Assembly (NCBI GenBank): GCA_028716975.1
Contig: JAQUOU010000015.1
Span: forward strand, 1 to 64,000
Reading direction: 5' to 3'
DNA: 64,000 bases
Origin: Methylobacter sp.
Lineage (GTDB): Bacteria; Pseudomonadota; Gammaproteobacteria; Methylococcales; Methylomonadaceae
Shown here in pieces: positions 32,058 to 41,877 of the stretch. Every line of letters begins with the position of its first letter. The stretch's first letter is position 1. The position numbers and the translations under genes were made by a program. The notes beneath the pieces were generated by a model. It was not told the origin of the DNA, did not search any database, and saw only the letters and a program-made list of their open reading frames with translations.

Positions 32058-34013
32058 ATGTTTACCGACGCAAATACACATATAGATACCAGCCGTGCAT
32101 CAAGTTCGTCGACTGCTATTAGTTCACATGCATTTGACCTTGATAAAGCCATAAGTAAAGCCCAGGATAAGTTATTAAACCTTCAGGATAAAGAGGGCTT
32201 TTGGGTATTTGAGCTGGAAGCAGATTGTACGATTCCATCTGAATATATCATGATGATGCATTACATAGGTGAAATAGACGAACCACTTCAGGCTAAAATT
32301 GCGAACTACTTGAGACCCCGGCAATCTGAGGAAGGTGGTTATCCGCTATTTACCGGCGGCTTAAGTGACATTAGCTGCAGTGTTAAAGTTTATTACGCCT
32401 TGAAAATGGCGGGTGACTCGATTGATTCGCCCCATATGACCCGCTTAAGAGATTATATTCTTAATCAGGGCGGCGCAGCTAAAGCCAATGTTTTTACTCG
32501 AATTGCCCTGGCCATCTTTAAACAGCTACCCTGGCGCGGCGTTCCCTATATTCCTGTAGAAATCATGCTGTTGCCTAAATGGTTTCCATTTCATCTGGAC
32601 AAAGTATCTTATTGGTCCAGAACGGTGATGGTGCCGTTGTTTATTCTCTGCACTCTTAAAGCAACCGCCAAAAATCCCAATAACATCGATATACTGGAAC
32701 TTTTTGTTACTCACCCTGATAAAGAAAAACACTACTTTCCTCAAAGAACCTTATTAAATAAAATCTTTCTAGGGCTGGATAATATGGGCCGCGCCATCGG
32801 CCCCTTCATTCCAAAACAAATGCGCGAACTTGCTATTAAAAAAGCTAAGGATTGGTTTATTGAACGCCTGAACGGCGAAGATGGTCTGGGCGGTATTTTT
32901 CCGGCGATGATAAACTCTTACGAAGCCATGCTGCTTTTAGGCATGCCTAAAGAACATGAGCATGTCATTATGGCGCGCAAAGCCATAGACAAGTTACTGG
33001 TTACCCATGAGCATGACGCTTACTGCCAACCCTGTCTTTCTCCGGTTTGGGATACTGCCCTTGCAGCCCTTGCTTTACAGGAAGCCGACAAAACAGGTAA
33101 TAATAAAAGCCTGACTCACGCATATGACTGGCTTAAATCCAAACAATTATCTAATGAACCCGGCGACTGGCAAATTTCCAGACCGAACCTGGCCGGAGGC
33201 GGATGGGCGTTCCAATTTAATAATCCGCACTATCCTGATGTCGATGATACGGCGGTCGTCGCCTTTGCCATGGCGGATTCGGATTTGCCGGATCTGGACG
33301 AATCAATACACCGGGCAACCCGCTGGATTGCCGGCATGCAATCCAAAAATGGCGGATATGGCGCTTTCGATGTCGACAATACACATTATTACTTGAATGA
33401 AATTCCATTTGCCGATCACGGTGCATTATTAGACCCGCCTACCTCTGATGTAAGCGCACGCTGCGCTATGCTGATGGCCAGGGTGGCGAATACTCATGCC
33501 GAATATCTGCCGGCTTTGGAACGCACGCTTGAATATCTTCGTGACGAACAGGAAGAAAATGGCTCTTGGTTTGGCCGTTGGGGAACAAACTACATCTATG
33601 GCACATGGTCTGTTTTGTTTGGACTGGAACAAATGGCCATACCTAAAAATGATCCGCTGTATACCAAGGCTGTCAAATGGCTAAAAAGTATGCAGCGTGA
33701 AGATGGCGGCTGGGGAGAAGATAATTACAGTTATCATGATATAAGCCATAGCGGAAAGTACCGTTTTAGCACGACATTCCAAACGGCATGGGCATTGCTG
33801 GGATTGATGGCTGCAGGAGAGGCTCAAAGCCTCGAAGTAAAGGCCGGCATTAATTTTATACTACGCAGCCAACGAGCGGACGGAGTCTGGAATGATAAAT
33901 GTTATACTGCGCCCGGTTTTCCCAAAGTTTTCTATCTTAAATACCACGGTTACGACAAGTACTTCCCGCTTTGGGCGCTTGCTCGATACCGCAATGAGCT
34001 TAATAAAAAGTGA
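32058..34013 (+). CDS. shc: Squalene-hopene cyclase
   Basis: Cyclises squalene to hopene and hopanol in the membrane. About 651 residues. The catalytic Asp motif DVDD lies at 394-397 within HYPDVDDTAVVAFA. Several QW-type repeats are visible (for example QSKNGGYGAFD, QREDGGWGED and QRADGVWNDKC). The N-terminus begins with a polar Ser/Thr stretch; ATG 32058 was chosen since a frame from 31974 would run into the squalene synthase gene. Its stop overlaps the GTG of hpnG by four bases. Confidence 0.96.
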   Translation: MFTDANTHIDTSRASSSSTAISSHAFDLDKAISKAQDKLLNLQDKEGFWVFELEADCTIPSEYIMMMHYIGEIDEPLQAKIANYLRPRQSEEGGYPLFTGGLSDISCSVKVYYALKMAGDSIDSPHMTRLRDYILNQGGAAKANVFTRIALAIFKQLPWRGVPYIPVEIMLLPKWFPFHLDKVSYWSRTVMVPLFILCTLKATAKNPNNIDILELFVTHPDKEKHYFPQRTLLNKIFLGLDNMGRAIGPFIPKQMRELAIKKAKDWFIERLNGEDGLGGIFPAMINSYEAMLLLGMPKEHEHVIMARKAIDKLLVTHEHDAYCQPCLSPVWDTALAALALQEADKTGNNKSLTHAYDWLKSKQLSNEPGDWQISRPNLAGGGWAFQFNNPHYPDVDDTAVVAFAMADSDLPDLDESIHRATRWIAGMQSKNGGYGAFDVDNTHYYLNEIPFADHGALLDPPTSDVSARCAMLMARVANTHAEYLPALERTLEYLRDEQEENGSWFGRWGTNYIYGTWSVLFGLEQMAIPKNDPLYTKAVKWLKSMQREDGGWGEDNYSYHDISHSGKYRFSTTFQTAWALLGLMAAGEAQSLEVKAGINFILRSQRADGVWNDKCYTAPGFPKVFYLKYHGYDKYFPLWALARYRNELNKK

Positions 34014-34738
34014 TCACCGGCATTGTTGTAGCCTTACCCGAGGAAATTACCACCCTGACCTCAAAAAGAATTGGCAAAGGGAATTGCCTCTTTATTACTG
34101 ATAAAATACTAGTCGCTTATTCAGGAGCCGGCCCTGAAAATGCGCAAATGGCTGCCGAGCTTCTTGTTTCCAAAGGCGTAATTCAGCTAATAAGCTGGGG
34201 CTGTGCCGCCGCCCTCAGTCCATTATTAAAACCGGGGGATTTGACCTTGGCAGAAATACTGATAGATGCAGAATGTGTCCGGATTGATATTAACTCTTTA
34301 TGGCACAATAGTACTAAAAATCTGCTATCAGAATTTGTAGTGGTTCATACCGGCCACTTAGCTGAAAGTAAAAGCCTGGTTTCATCCAGCAAGGACAAAA
34401 AACAGTTGCAATCAAAAACAGGGGCAATCGCATTAGATATGGAAAGTATTGCTGTTGCTAAAGTTGCCACACAGCACAAACTGTCTTTTTTAGCTATCCG
34501 GGCCATAGCCGATCCGGTTACCATGAGTTTGCCAAAAGCAGTTGATCAATCGCTTAATGATCAGGGAGAGGTTCTTTTAGGCAAATTACTGTTATTTACT
34601 CTGCTGCACCCGGCTGAATTACCTGGCTTAATAAAACTGGCCATGCACTTCAATGCCGCAAGGAAGACATTAAAACGAGTCGCAGAAAACCTTGATAATG
34701 TGATTGGTTTTGATCACTTAACGCCGACAGCGATATAA
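34010..34738 (+). CDS. hpnG: Hopanoid-associated phosphorylase HpnG
   Basis: A nucleoside-phosphorylase family enzyme that removes adenine from adenosylhopane, yielding phosphoribosylhopane or ribosylhopane. Its 242 residues begin at a GTG that overlaps the shc stop (GTGA). TGIVVALPEEI at the N-terminus, SWGCAAALSP and IALDMESIAVAKVA (the family's Met-Glu nucleoside contact) support it. Its position directly behind shc is the usual one. Confidence 0.9.
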   Translation: MITGIVVALPEEITTLTSKRIGKGNCLFITDKILVAYSGAGPENAQMAAELLVSKGVIQLISWGCAAALSPLLKPGDLTLAEILIDAECVRIDINSLWHNSTKNLLSEFVVVHTGHLAESKSLVSSSKDKKQLQSKTGAIALDMESIAVAKVATQHKLSFLAIRAIADPVTMSLPKAVDQSLNDQGEVLLGKLLLFTLLHPAELPGLIKLAMHFNAARKTLKRVAENLDNVIGFDHLTPTAI

Positions 34739-34743
34739 ATGCC

Positions 34744-34974
34744 ATGCGCCGTCATCATTCCGGGTTATATAAAAAAGACTTTTTAAAGGCTCTGTACAGC
34801 ATTTACGGTTTAGCTTTCACCTTACTCCAAGATAAAGCAATCGCCAATTTATTCCTGTCCACAGCCATTTCTTTTACACGAATCTGTTCTTTAATCGTCC
34901 TTTCTGCTTTTAGTACTCTCTACGGCGTGAAGGAGTATAAACGGCAAGGAAACATATTTTTGAGGTACACATGA
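34744..34974 (+). CDS. Small unrecognised protein within the hopanoid operon
   Basis: A 76-residue product starting six bases after the hpnG stop and overlapping hpnO by four bases (ATGA), so it is very likely translated with them. It has a basic N-terminus (MRRHHSGLYKKDF), two moderately hydrophobic stretches (about 17-30 and 42-62, including ICSLIVLSAFSTLYG) and a basic tail. It may be a peripheral or two-helix membrane protein. No family was recognised. It could be a remnant, but the tight coupling argues for function. Confidence 0.6.
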   Translation: MRRHHSGLYKKDFLKALYSIYGLAFTLLQDKAIANLFLSTAISFTRICSLIVLSAFSTLYGVKEYKRQGNIFLRYT

Positions 34975-36362
34975 CTTTCAGCATTGCCGATCTCATTGCT
35001 CAACATAGCAGTGATAAATTTGATCTGCATGAACAGCATCTAAACAGCCAAATGGTTAGAATGCTAAAAACCATAGGCTATGACCGGCATTATAAAAGAG
35101 CTATCGGGCAATACCTTTATGACCAGAATGATACCGAGTATCTGGATTTATTAAGTGGCTTCGGTGTATTTGCCATTGGGCGTAACCATCCAACAGTTAT
35201 TAGCGCCTTAAAGGAAACTTTGACCTTAGAATTGCCCAATCTGGTGCAAATGGATGTTTCGATACTCAGCGGTTTGTTAGCCAAAGAAATTCTGAAAACC
35301 ACACCCGATAACCTGGACAAAATATTTTTCTGTAACTCCGGGACTGAATCGGTAGAAGCCGCAATCAAATTCTCCCGGTATGCCACCAAACGTGAAAGAA
35401 TCGTTTTTTGTGAGCATGGCTATCATGGCTTGACCATGGGCGCTTTATCCTTAAATGGCGAAGAGATTTTTCGCGAAGGTTTTGGCCCGCTGCTGCCCGG
35501 ATGCGGCGCCATTCCTTTTAACGATCTTGATGCCCTGGAAAGAGCCCTAAGCGCCAAAGATGTTGCTGCATTTGTTGTAGAACCCGTCCAGGGAAAAGGC
35601 GTGAATGTACCGGATGACCACTACTTACCTGAAGTTGAACGCTTATGTAAAAAATACGGCACTTTATTTGTAGCTGATGAAGTCCAAACGGGGTTAGGGC
35701 GTACCGGTAAATTCTGGGCGGTAGATCACTGGCAGGTCAAACCCGACATGATCTGTATGGCTAAAGCGTTATCGGGCGGTTTTGTTCCTGTCGGTGCAGT
35801 CGCCATGACGCATAAAGTTATGGATTCAGTATTTAACCGCATGGATCGGGCAGTGGTACATGGATCAACCTTTTCCAAGAACAATATGGCAATGGCTGCC
35901 GGTCTTGCCACTCTGCGCGTTATCGAAGATGAAAAACTGGTTGAAAACGGGGCAAAAACAGGCGCCGATATTATTAATACCCTGCATGCCCTATCTGAAA
36001 AGTATGAGTTCCTGAAAGAAGTTCGAGGCAAAGGCATGATGATTGCCATCGAGTTTAAATCACCCAAAAGCCTGGGATTGAAAGCTGCCTGGGCGATGCT
36101 GGAAGCTGCCAATAAAGGCCTGTTCTGCCAAATGATCACTATTCCTTTATTCAAAGAACACCACATGCTGACCCAGGTTGCAGGGCATGGCATGAATGTG
36201 GTTAAACTGTTGCCGCCCTTAACCCTGACGCAAAAAGACCGTGATCATATTATTACCGCATTTAATAAAGTCATTTCTGATACTCATCAGATTCCAGGCT
36301 CTATCTGGGATTTGGGCAAGAATTTGGCTGGTCACGCTCTAAAAAGCAAAAAAAGCAATTAA
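34971..36362 (+). CDS. hpnO: Aminobacteriohopanetriol-forming aminotransferase HpnO
   Basis: A class-III PLP aminotransferase, 463 residues, thought to convert ribosylhopane to 35-aminobacteriohopanetriol, the parent of methanotroph aminohopanoids. The PLP lysine lies at about 265 in MAKALSGG, preceded by FVADEVQTGLGRTG (cofactor Asp). FCNSGTESVEAAIK binds the phosphate. The hopanoid setting, directly after hpnG, favours HpnO over ornithine or acetylornithine enzymes. Confidence 0.88.
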   Translation: MTFSIADLIAQHSSDKFDLHEQHLNSQMVRMLKTIGYDRHYKRAIGQYLYDQNDTEYLDLLSGFGVFAIGRNHPTVISALKETLTLELPNLVQMDVSILSGLLAKEILKTTPDNLDKIFFCNSGTESVEAAIKFSRYATKRERIVFCEHGYHGLTMGALSLNGEEIFREGFGPLLPGCGAIPFNDLDALERALSAKDVAAFVVEPVQGKGVNVPDDHYLPEVERLCKKYGTLFVADEVQTGLGRTGKFWAVDHWQVKPDMICMAKALSGGFVPVGAVAMTHKVMDSVFNRMDRAVVHGSTFSKNNMAMAAGLATLRVIEDEKLVENGAKTGADIINTLHALSEKYEFLKEVRGKGMMIAIEFKSPKSLGLKAAWAMLEAANKGLFCQMITIPLFKEHHMLTQVAGHGMNVVKLLPPLTLTQKDRDHIITAFNKVISDTHQIPGSIWDLGKNLAGHALKSKKSN

Positions 36363-36377
36363 GGCAGGTAATGGTAG

Positions 36378-36785
36378 ATGAAAAATATATTTCAGTTAAG
36401 TTTATTAGTTATTTTATTAATCCAGCCGCAATTAGTTTTTGCGCATGCCGTTGTAACCGACCATTCCTTAAAAATCGCCACACTACAGCCTGAGCGGCAA
36501 CAAAAGGTAGAACTCACCTTTAATTCTCAAATAGAACTGGGGTTATCACAAATTTTTCTGGTGCATAAGGGTGATAAACATGAATTGCTGCATGCAGTAA
36601 AAGGCAATAGGCAAGGCCATATTATCGTAGATATCCCCCCGTTAAAATCCGGCCAATATGCCCTCCGGTTTAAAATTTTTGCCGCCGACGGCCATTTAAC
36701 AGAGGATGTTATTCATTTTACTGTCGATGCCTTGCCTTCTGAAGCAAAAACTCCCGGCCACAACGCAAATAGCAACAGGTTCTAA
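36378..36785 (+). CDS. CopC-domain copper-binding periplasmic protein
   Basis: A 135-residue exported protein: signal peptide to about residue 22, so the mature protein begins HAVVTDHSLKIA; CopC proteins bind Cu(II) through that first His. Further landmarks are LTFNSQIELGLSQIFLV and RFKIFAADGHLTEDVIHFTV, where a second metal His-Asp-His group usually lies. It is followed two bases later by a CopD-type gene. Copper supply is important for particulate methane monooxygenase, but no pmo genes are here. Confidence 0.88.
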   Translation: MKNIFQLSLLVILLIQPQLVFAHAVVTDHSLKIATLQPERQQKVELTFNSQIELGLSQIFLVHKGDKHELLHAVKGNRQGHIIVDIPPLKSGQYALRFKIFAADGHLTEDVIHFTVDALPSEAKTPGHNANSNRF

Positions 36786-36787
36786 CA

Positions 36788-38443
36788 ATGGCTGGGATAG
36801 CTGACTTTCTTGATTCACTGATTGGCGGATTTGATCTGATTTGTTTCTCATTGATAATCGGCGGTCTTTTCTGGGGGCTTTTTGTTTTACGTCCATGGAA
36901 TAACGCCAATCAATACAATGCAGTATTGATGCAAAAAACCGTGGCTCTTTTATATAAAGGCGGTTTTACGCTGGCCTTAGCCCAACTTTTAAAAATTATC
37001 CTTAAAATTTGGTTAATGACGGCCCTGCTCGAAAGGTGGCCTTTTCCTGAATTTGCCAACACAACTCAATTCCTGGGCGGCACTGTGCGCATGGTGCTGA
37101 CTTTACTCCTGGCAGGATATTGTTATGGATATTTGCGTAAAAATCCTTTCTCCCAATATCATTGGGTAACCACTGCCATTGTGGCCTTACCTATGATTAT
37201 TTCCGGCGCCTGGCTGGTACATGCAGCCGGACGTTTTGACAATCAGTTTATGCTGATGTCACTGACAGTCATACACCAATTGGCTGCGGCTGCCTGGATT
37301 GGCGGGGTCTTTCAACTGGTTAATCTGTGGTTTTTACATTCCAGCAAACATATTCCAGCGGAACTATGGCCTATATTACTACGCCGGTTCTCTGCTTTCG
37401 GCATAGCTTCAGTCGCCATGATTTTAATCTCTGGGGTGCCTATTGCCTTGCAATATATCGACTCATGGAATGGCCTTATCGGTACCGGCTACGGCAATTT
37501 ATTGCTGGTAAAAATAACATTACTGTTAATGGCTTTAGGGTTTGCCTGGTTAAATAAATCCGCAGTTCTGGAATTTGGCATTTCAGGTAACACCCGGCGT
37601 TTAAACCATTGCGTCCCTTATTATATTGAAGCGGAAACGTTTGTATTAATCACCTTGCTATTTACTGCCGCCAGTCTGGCCTCGCAACCTCCGGCCATTG
37701 ATATTGCCAACCTGACTGCAAGCTGGCGGGAAGTCTTAAACGCTTTTAGCCCGCAAATCCCGCTGACAAACTCTCCCACTCACGAAGATTTAATAGCCGG
37801 CGAAGCAGGCCGTGTTGCCATTGTAGGTCAAATCCCCTCATTAGCGGCAACGGAATGGTCAAACTACAATCATAATATCGCCGGAATTTTTCTGACAGTC
37901 ATGAGTTTCTTTGCCATGCTGTCGTATGCCCGGTCAGGTGGTTCCGCTCTTGATAAGTTTCTGGCCTGGACCCAATACTGGCCGCTGGGTTTTGTCACCT
38001 TGGGTATTTTCCTGTTTTTCCGAAGTGATGCTGAAACCTGGCCATTAGGCCCTATAGGATTCTGGGACAGTACTTTTAATAATGGCGAAGTATTGCAGCA
38101 TAGAATTGCGACCTTACTGGTATTTGTGTTGGGCCTCATGGAACTAAGCGCCAGAATGAACCAGAACAGACACGCTAAACTACCTTTTGCCTTCCCTGTC
38201 CTGGCGGCTTTTGGCGGATTAATGCTGCTTACCCACTCCCATATCGGATTTCAACCTAAAAGCGCATTCCTTATCCAGGTAGGCCACACCTCAATGGGTA
38301 TTTTTTCCCTCATTCTGGCCTGTGGCCGCTGGCTGGAATTAAAACTGGAAAGCCCCGCTAAGGATATTGCCGGTTTTATTTCTGCTGTCGCCTTGTTTCA
38401 GATGGGACTCATCCTGATGTTCTATCGCGAACCTCTTTATTAA
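36788..38443 (+). CDS. CopD-domain membrane protein
   Basis: A 551-residue polytopic inner-membrane protein with a CopD domain (about residues 140-300, with [19 protein letters not shown] and a long hydrophobic array) and further membrane segments towards the C-terminus. CopD proteins are thought to work with CopC in copper uptake. It is longer than a lone CopD domain; the C-terminal half (from [19 protein letters not shown]) is a separate hydrophobic region with conserved His residues. It starts two bases after copC and ends just before dxs, so it belongs to the same operon. Confidence 0.85.
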   Translation: MAGIADFLDSLIGGFDLICFSLIIGGLFWGLFVLRPWNNANQYNAVLMQKTVALLYKGGFTLALAQLLKIILKIWLMTALLERWPFPEFANTTQFLGGTVRMVLTLLLAGYCYGYLRKNPFSQYHWVTTAIVALPMIISGAWLVHAAGRFDNQFMLMSLTVIHQLAAAAWIGGVFQLVNLWFLHSSKHIPAELWPILLRRFSAFGIASVAMILISGVPIALQYIDSWNGLIGTGYGNLLLVKITLLLMALGFAWLNKSAVLEFGISGNTRRLNHCVPYYIEAETFVLITLLFTAASLASQPPAIDIANLTASWREVLNAFSPQIPLTNSPTHEDLIAGEAGRVAIVGQIPSLAATEWSNYNHNIAGIFLTVMSFFAMLSYARSGGSALDKFLAWTQYWPLGFVTLGIFLFFRSDAETWPLGPIGFWDSTFNNGEVLQHRIATLLVFVLGLMELSARMNQNRHAKLPFAFPVLAAFGGLMLLTHSHIGFQPKSAFLIQVGHTSMGIFSLILACGRWLELKLESPAKDIAGFISAVALFQMGLILMFYREPLY

Positions 38444-38444
38444 T

Positions 38445-40307
38445 ATGAATACATCAAATAAATATCCTTTGCTTAAAAACATTCACATCCCTGCCGATAT
38501 CCGCAAGCTACCGAAAGATAAGCTAAAGCCCTTAGCCAAGGAACTGCGTGAGTTTTTAACACAGTCGGTGAGTATTTCGGGCGGCCATTTTTCAGCAGGG
38601 CTAGGTACCGTCGAACTGACCGTAGCCTTGCATTATGTATTCGATACGCCGACTGACCAGTTGGTCTGGGATGTCGGTCATCAGGCTTATCCGCACAAGA
38701 TTCTGACTGGGCGCAAAGACCGGATGACGACGATCCGCACCCGAGGCGGCATATCCGCTTTCCCCAGCAGAGCAGAGAGTGAATACGACGCCTTTGGTGT
38801 CGGGCATTCCAGTACTTCCATCAGTGCGGCACTAGGGATGGCGATAGCAGCGGAGTTGAAAGGCGAAGACAAACAAATGGTGGCCATTATCGGCGACGGC
38901 AGCATCACAGGCGGCATGGCCTATGAGGCAATGAATCATGCCGGTTGTATTGACGCCAATTTGCTGGTCATTCTGAATGATAATGACATGTCGATTTCGC
39001 CTAATGTCGGCGCCATGAATAATTATCTGACCAAGATTTTATCCAGTAAACTGTATTCATCAGTACGCGAAGAAAGCAAGAAAGTGTTGAGTAAAATGCC
39101 CAGTGTTTGGGAACTGGCACGACGCACGGAAGAACATATGAAAGGCATGATTGTGCCTGGCACCTTATTCGAGGAACTGGGCTTTAACTATATTGGGCCG
39201 ATTGACGGTCATGACCTGGATATGCTGGTGCCAACCCTGGAAAACCTTAAAGCTATTTCCGGCCCGCGCTTTTTACATATTGTCACCCGAAAAGGTAAAG
39301 GTTACCCGCCGGCTGAAAAAGATCCTTTGGCCTATCATGGCGTGCCGGCTTTCGATCCGACCAAAGATTGTTTGCCAAAATCTACGCCTTCTCCGCATCC
39401 TACTTATACGGAAGTGTTTGGCGACTGGCTGTGCGATATGGCCAGACAGGATGAGCGTTTATTGGCGATTACCCCCGCCATGCGCGAGGGTTCGGGGCTG
39501 GTCAAATTTTCGGAATGTTACCCAAAACGTTATTTCGATGTCGCTATTGCCGAGCAGCATGCAGTGACACTGGCTGCCGGCCAGGCGTGCCAGGGCGCCA
39601 AGCCCGTAGTCGCCATTTATTCCACATTTCTGCAACGGGCTTATGACCAGTTGATACATGATGTCGCGCTGCAAAACCTGGATGTCCTGTTTGCGCTGGA
39701 CCGCGCCGGTCTGGTCGGCCCCGATGGCCCTACCCATGCCGGCAGTTTTGATTACACCTACATGCGCTGTGTGCCCAATATGCTGATTATGGCTCCAGCT
39801 GACGAAAATGAATGCCGGCAGATGCTGACTACCGGCTTTAAGCATCAAGGTCCGGCATCAGTGCGTTATCCGCGCGGTAAGGGGCCCGGAGTTACCGTAG
39901 AAAAAGTCCTGACCGAGCTACCGATCGGCAAGGCTGAACTGCGACATCAAGGCAGCCGCATCGCCATTTTAGCCTGGGGCAGCATGGTAACGCCGGCTGT
40001 GGCGGCGGGCAAACATTTGGGTGCGACCGTTATAAATATGCGTTTTGTCAAACCGATAGATGAAACGCTTGTCCTGGAATTGGCTAAAAGCCATGAAATA
40101 TTCATCACCGTAGAAGAAAATGTTGTTTCCGGTGGCGCGGGTAGTGCCGTCAATGAGTTCCTGCAAGCCCAACAGATCCTGATGCCAATATTAAACATCG
40201 GCCTGCCTGATAGCTTTGTTGATCAGGGAACACGGGAGGAACTTCTGGCTATCTGCGGGCTTGATACTCCAGGCATTATTGCCCGGATTGAAACATTTTG
40301 TGCTTAA
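38445..40307 (+). CDS. dxs: 1-deoxy-D-xylulose-5-phosphate synthase
   Basis: First enzyme of the methylerythritol phosphate pathway: a thiamine-diphosphate enzyme joining pyruvate and glyceraldehyde 3-phosphate. 620 residues is usual. The ThDP site [18 protein letters not shown] (about 150-167) ends in the expected Asn, and [16 protein letters not shown] marks the second domain. It follows copD with a one-base gap, so isoprenoid supply is transcribed with hopanoid genes here. That is an unusual place compared with xseB-ispA-dxs. Confidence 0.96.
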   Translation: MNTSNKYPLLKNIHIPADIRKLPKDKLKPLAKELREFLTQSVSISGGHFSAGLGTVELTVALHYVFDTPTDQLVWDVGHQAYPHKILTGRKDRMTTIRTRGGISAFPSRAESEYDAFGVGHSSTSISAALGMAIAAELKGEDKQMVAIIGDGSITGGMAYEAMNHAGCIDANLLVILNDNDMSISPNVGAMNNYLTKILSSKLYSSVREESKKVLSKMPSVWELARRTEEHMKGMIVPGTLFEELGFNYIGPIDGHDLDMLVPTLENLKAISGPRFLHIVTRKGKGYPPAEKDPLAYHGVPAFDPTKDCLPKSTPSPHPTYTEVFGDWLCDMARQDERLLAITPAMREGSGLVKFSECYPKRYFDVAIAEQHAVTLAAGQACQGAKPVVAIYSTFLQRAYDQLIHDVALQNLDVLFALDRAGLVGPDGPTHAGSFDYTYMRCVPNMLIMAPADENECRQMLTTGFKHQGPASVRYPRGKGPGVTVEKVLTELPIGKAELRHQGSRIAILAWGSMVTPAVAAGKHLGATVINMRFVKPIDETLVLELAKSHEIFITVEENVVSGGAGSAVNEFLQAQQILMPILNIGLPDSFVDQGTREELLAICGLDTPGIIARIETFCA

Positions 40308-40405
40308 ACATTTCTGTTTCACTCCAAATTTTACGATGGATATTTGTTCTCCGCGGGTTTTGTGGTAGAAATATAATCCCGGCAGGATAACTATGTTAAT
40401 AAGTT

Positions 40406-41170
40406 ATGTTAGAAATAATACCACTCCCCGTCTTAACCGATAACTACATTTATGTTATTCATGAACCGGTATCCGATGAAACGGCGGTTGTAGATCCCGC
40501 CCTGGCCCAACCGGTTCTGGATATTCTCAATAAAAAAAACTGGAAGCTGACCTATATTCTTAATACGCATCATCATTGGGATCATGTAGGCGGCAATCTG
40601 GAACTGAAACAGAAAACCGCTTGTAAAATTATCGCTGCTGAATCAGACCGGTATCGAATTCCAGGCATTGATATCGGCGTTAAGGAAGATGATGTTATAT
40701 CAGTCGGCAAGCAATCGGCCAGAGTCATTTCAACTCCCGGCCATACCAGCGGACATATTGTTTATCATTTTGCTGAAGATAATACGATGTTTTGCGGCGA
40801 TACCTTATTTGTAATGGGATGCGGCCGCCTGTTTGAAGGGACTGCCGGACAAATGTGGAATTCGCTACAGAAATTGAAAGCCCTGCCTGCATCAACCCGG
40901 CTATATTGCACGCATGAATACACGCTGACAAATGGGCGATTTGCTTTAGGTGTAGAACCCGATAACATTGCATTGCAACAGAGGATGATCGAGATACAGC
41001 GGCTCAGAGCAGAAAACACACCCACCGTGCCTTCGACGATAGAACAGGAAAGAGCAACGAATCCGTTTTTCAGAGCTGACAGTTTAACGGTTCAAAAAAA
41101 CCTGAACATGCACAATCAACCACCTGCTCAGGTCTTTGCCGAGCTGAGAAAACGCAAGGATTCGTTTTGA
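40406..41170 (+). CDS. gloB: Hydroxyacylglutathione hydrolase (glyoxalase II)
   Basis: Splits S-lactoylglutathione to lactate and glutathione in methylglyoxal detoxification. 254 residues. The metallo-beta-lactamase motif THHHWDHVGG lies at about 54-63, followed by STPGHTSGHIVYH and FCGDTLFVMGCGRLFEG, and THEYTLTNGRFA. The C-terminal part with ERATNPFFRA is the glutathione-binding segment. About 100 bases separate it from dxs. Confidence 0.95.
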   Translation: MLEIIPLPVLTDNYIYVIHEPVSDETAVVDPALAQPVLDILNKKNWKLTYILNTHHHWDHVGGNLELKQKTACKIIAAESDRYRIPGIDIGVKEDDVISVGKQSARVISTPGHTSGHIVYHFAEDNTMFCGDTLFVMGCGRLFEGTAGQMWNSLQKLKALPASTRLYCTHEYTLTNGRFALGVEPDNIALQQRMIEIQRLRAENTPTVPSTIEQERATNPFFRADSLTVQKNLNMHNQPPAQVFAELRKRKDSF

Positions 41171-41192
41171 TCTAAAAATGAAAATTTCAGAT

Positions 41193-41771
41193 TTATTGGC
41201 TACCCGAAGATTCCGGCACCCATAGATCGCTTAAAACCAGACTTATTTCATTAAATGGCGGCGCCTGTACCCGCTCATCTTCCTGCCAGGTGTGCTCCAG
41301 CAGCCAATGTCCTTGATGCAGGCTATACACTTCCAAAGTCCGGCAATCCGGATCAACCAGCCATATCCAGCTGACGCCCTGTTCAGCATAAATAGGCATT
41401 TTCACCGCACGGTCGGTGCGCGCTGTAGCGGGCGATAAAATTTCGCACACCCAGTCCGGCGCTACGCTGAAATAGGCTCCTTCGGGAAATTGCGGCAAGC
41501 TTTCGCGCCGCCAGCCGGCCAAGTCAGGCACAAGAATATGTTTATCCAGATGCAATTCGGGTTCAAACAATATCCACCAGCCGCCCGGACCTCCTATTCC
41601 CCGTTGATAGGGACTGACAAATTCATCACCTATAACAGAGGCAGCAAGGGCATGCTTAGGCGCCGGACGCGGTTGAGTGATCAATTGACCGTGCAGGATT
41701 TCGCCGATCAGATTGTCGGGCAAATCGAACAGATCTTCATAAGTTGCCAAGCGATAAGCTGATTGTGTCAT
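41193..41771 (-). CDS. Uma2 family (DUF820) protein
   Basis: A 192-residue member of the Uma2/DUF820 family with a predicted PD-(D/E)xK nuclease fold. Signs are the central PDLAGWRRESLPQFP and a core VCEILSPATARTDR followed by WLVDPDCRTLEVY. Members are abundant in cyanobacteria and some proteobacteria; function is unproven and substrates are unknown. It is convergent with gloB and has no adjacent toxin-antitoxin or mobile-element gene. Confidence 0.85.
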   Translation of the reverse strand: MTQSAYRLATYEDLFDLPDNLIGEILHGQLITQPRPAPKHALAASVIGDEFVSPYQRGIGGPGGWWILFEPELHLDKHILVPDLAGWRRESLPQFPEGAYFSVAPDWVCEILSPATARTDRAVKMPIYAEQGVSWIWLVDPDCRTLEVYSLHQGHWLLEHTWQEDERVQAPPFNEISLVLSDLWVPESSGSQ

Positions 41772-41877
41772 GTCTTAATCCTCTAATCCTGGTTTAATTA
41801 GCTGATCTGTATTCCGGCCGGAGCAGGAAATAGGAGAAAATCTCATGTACTCCGTGCCGGTCAAATGCTAAAAATCA

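Noticed and set aside
41193-41771. Uma2 protein as part of a defence or mobile element
   Set aside because: No neighbouring nuclease, methylase, toxin or transposase; lone Uma2 genes are common.
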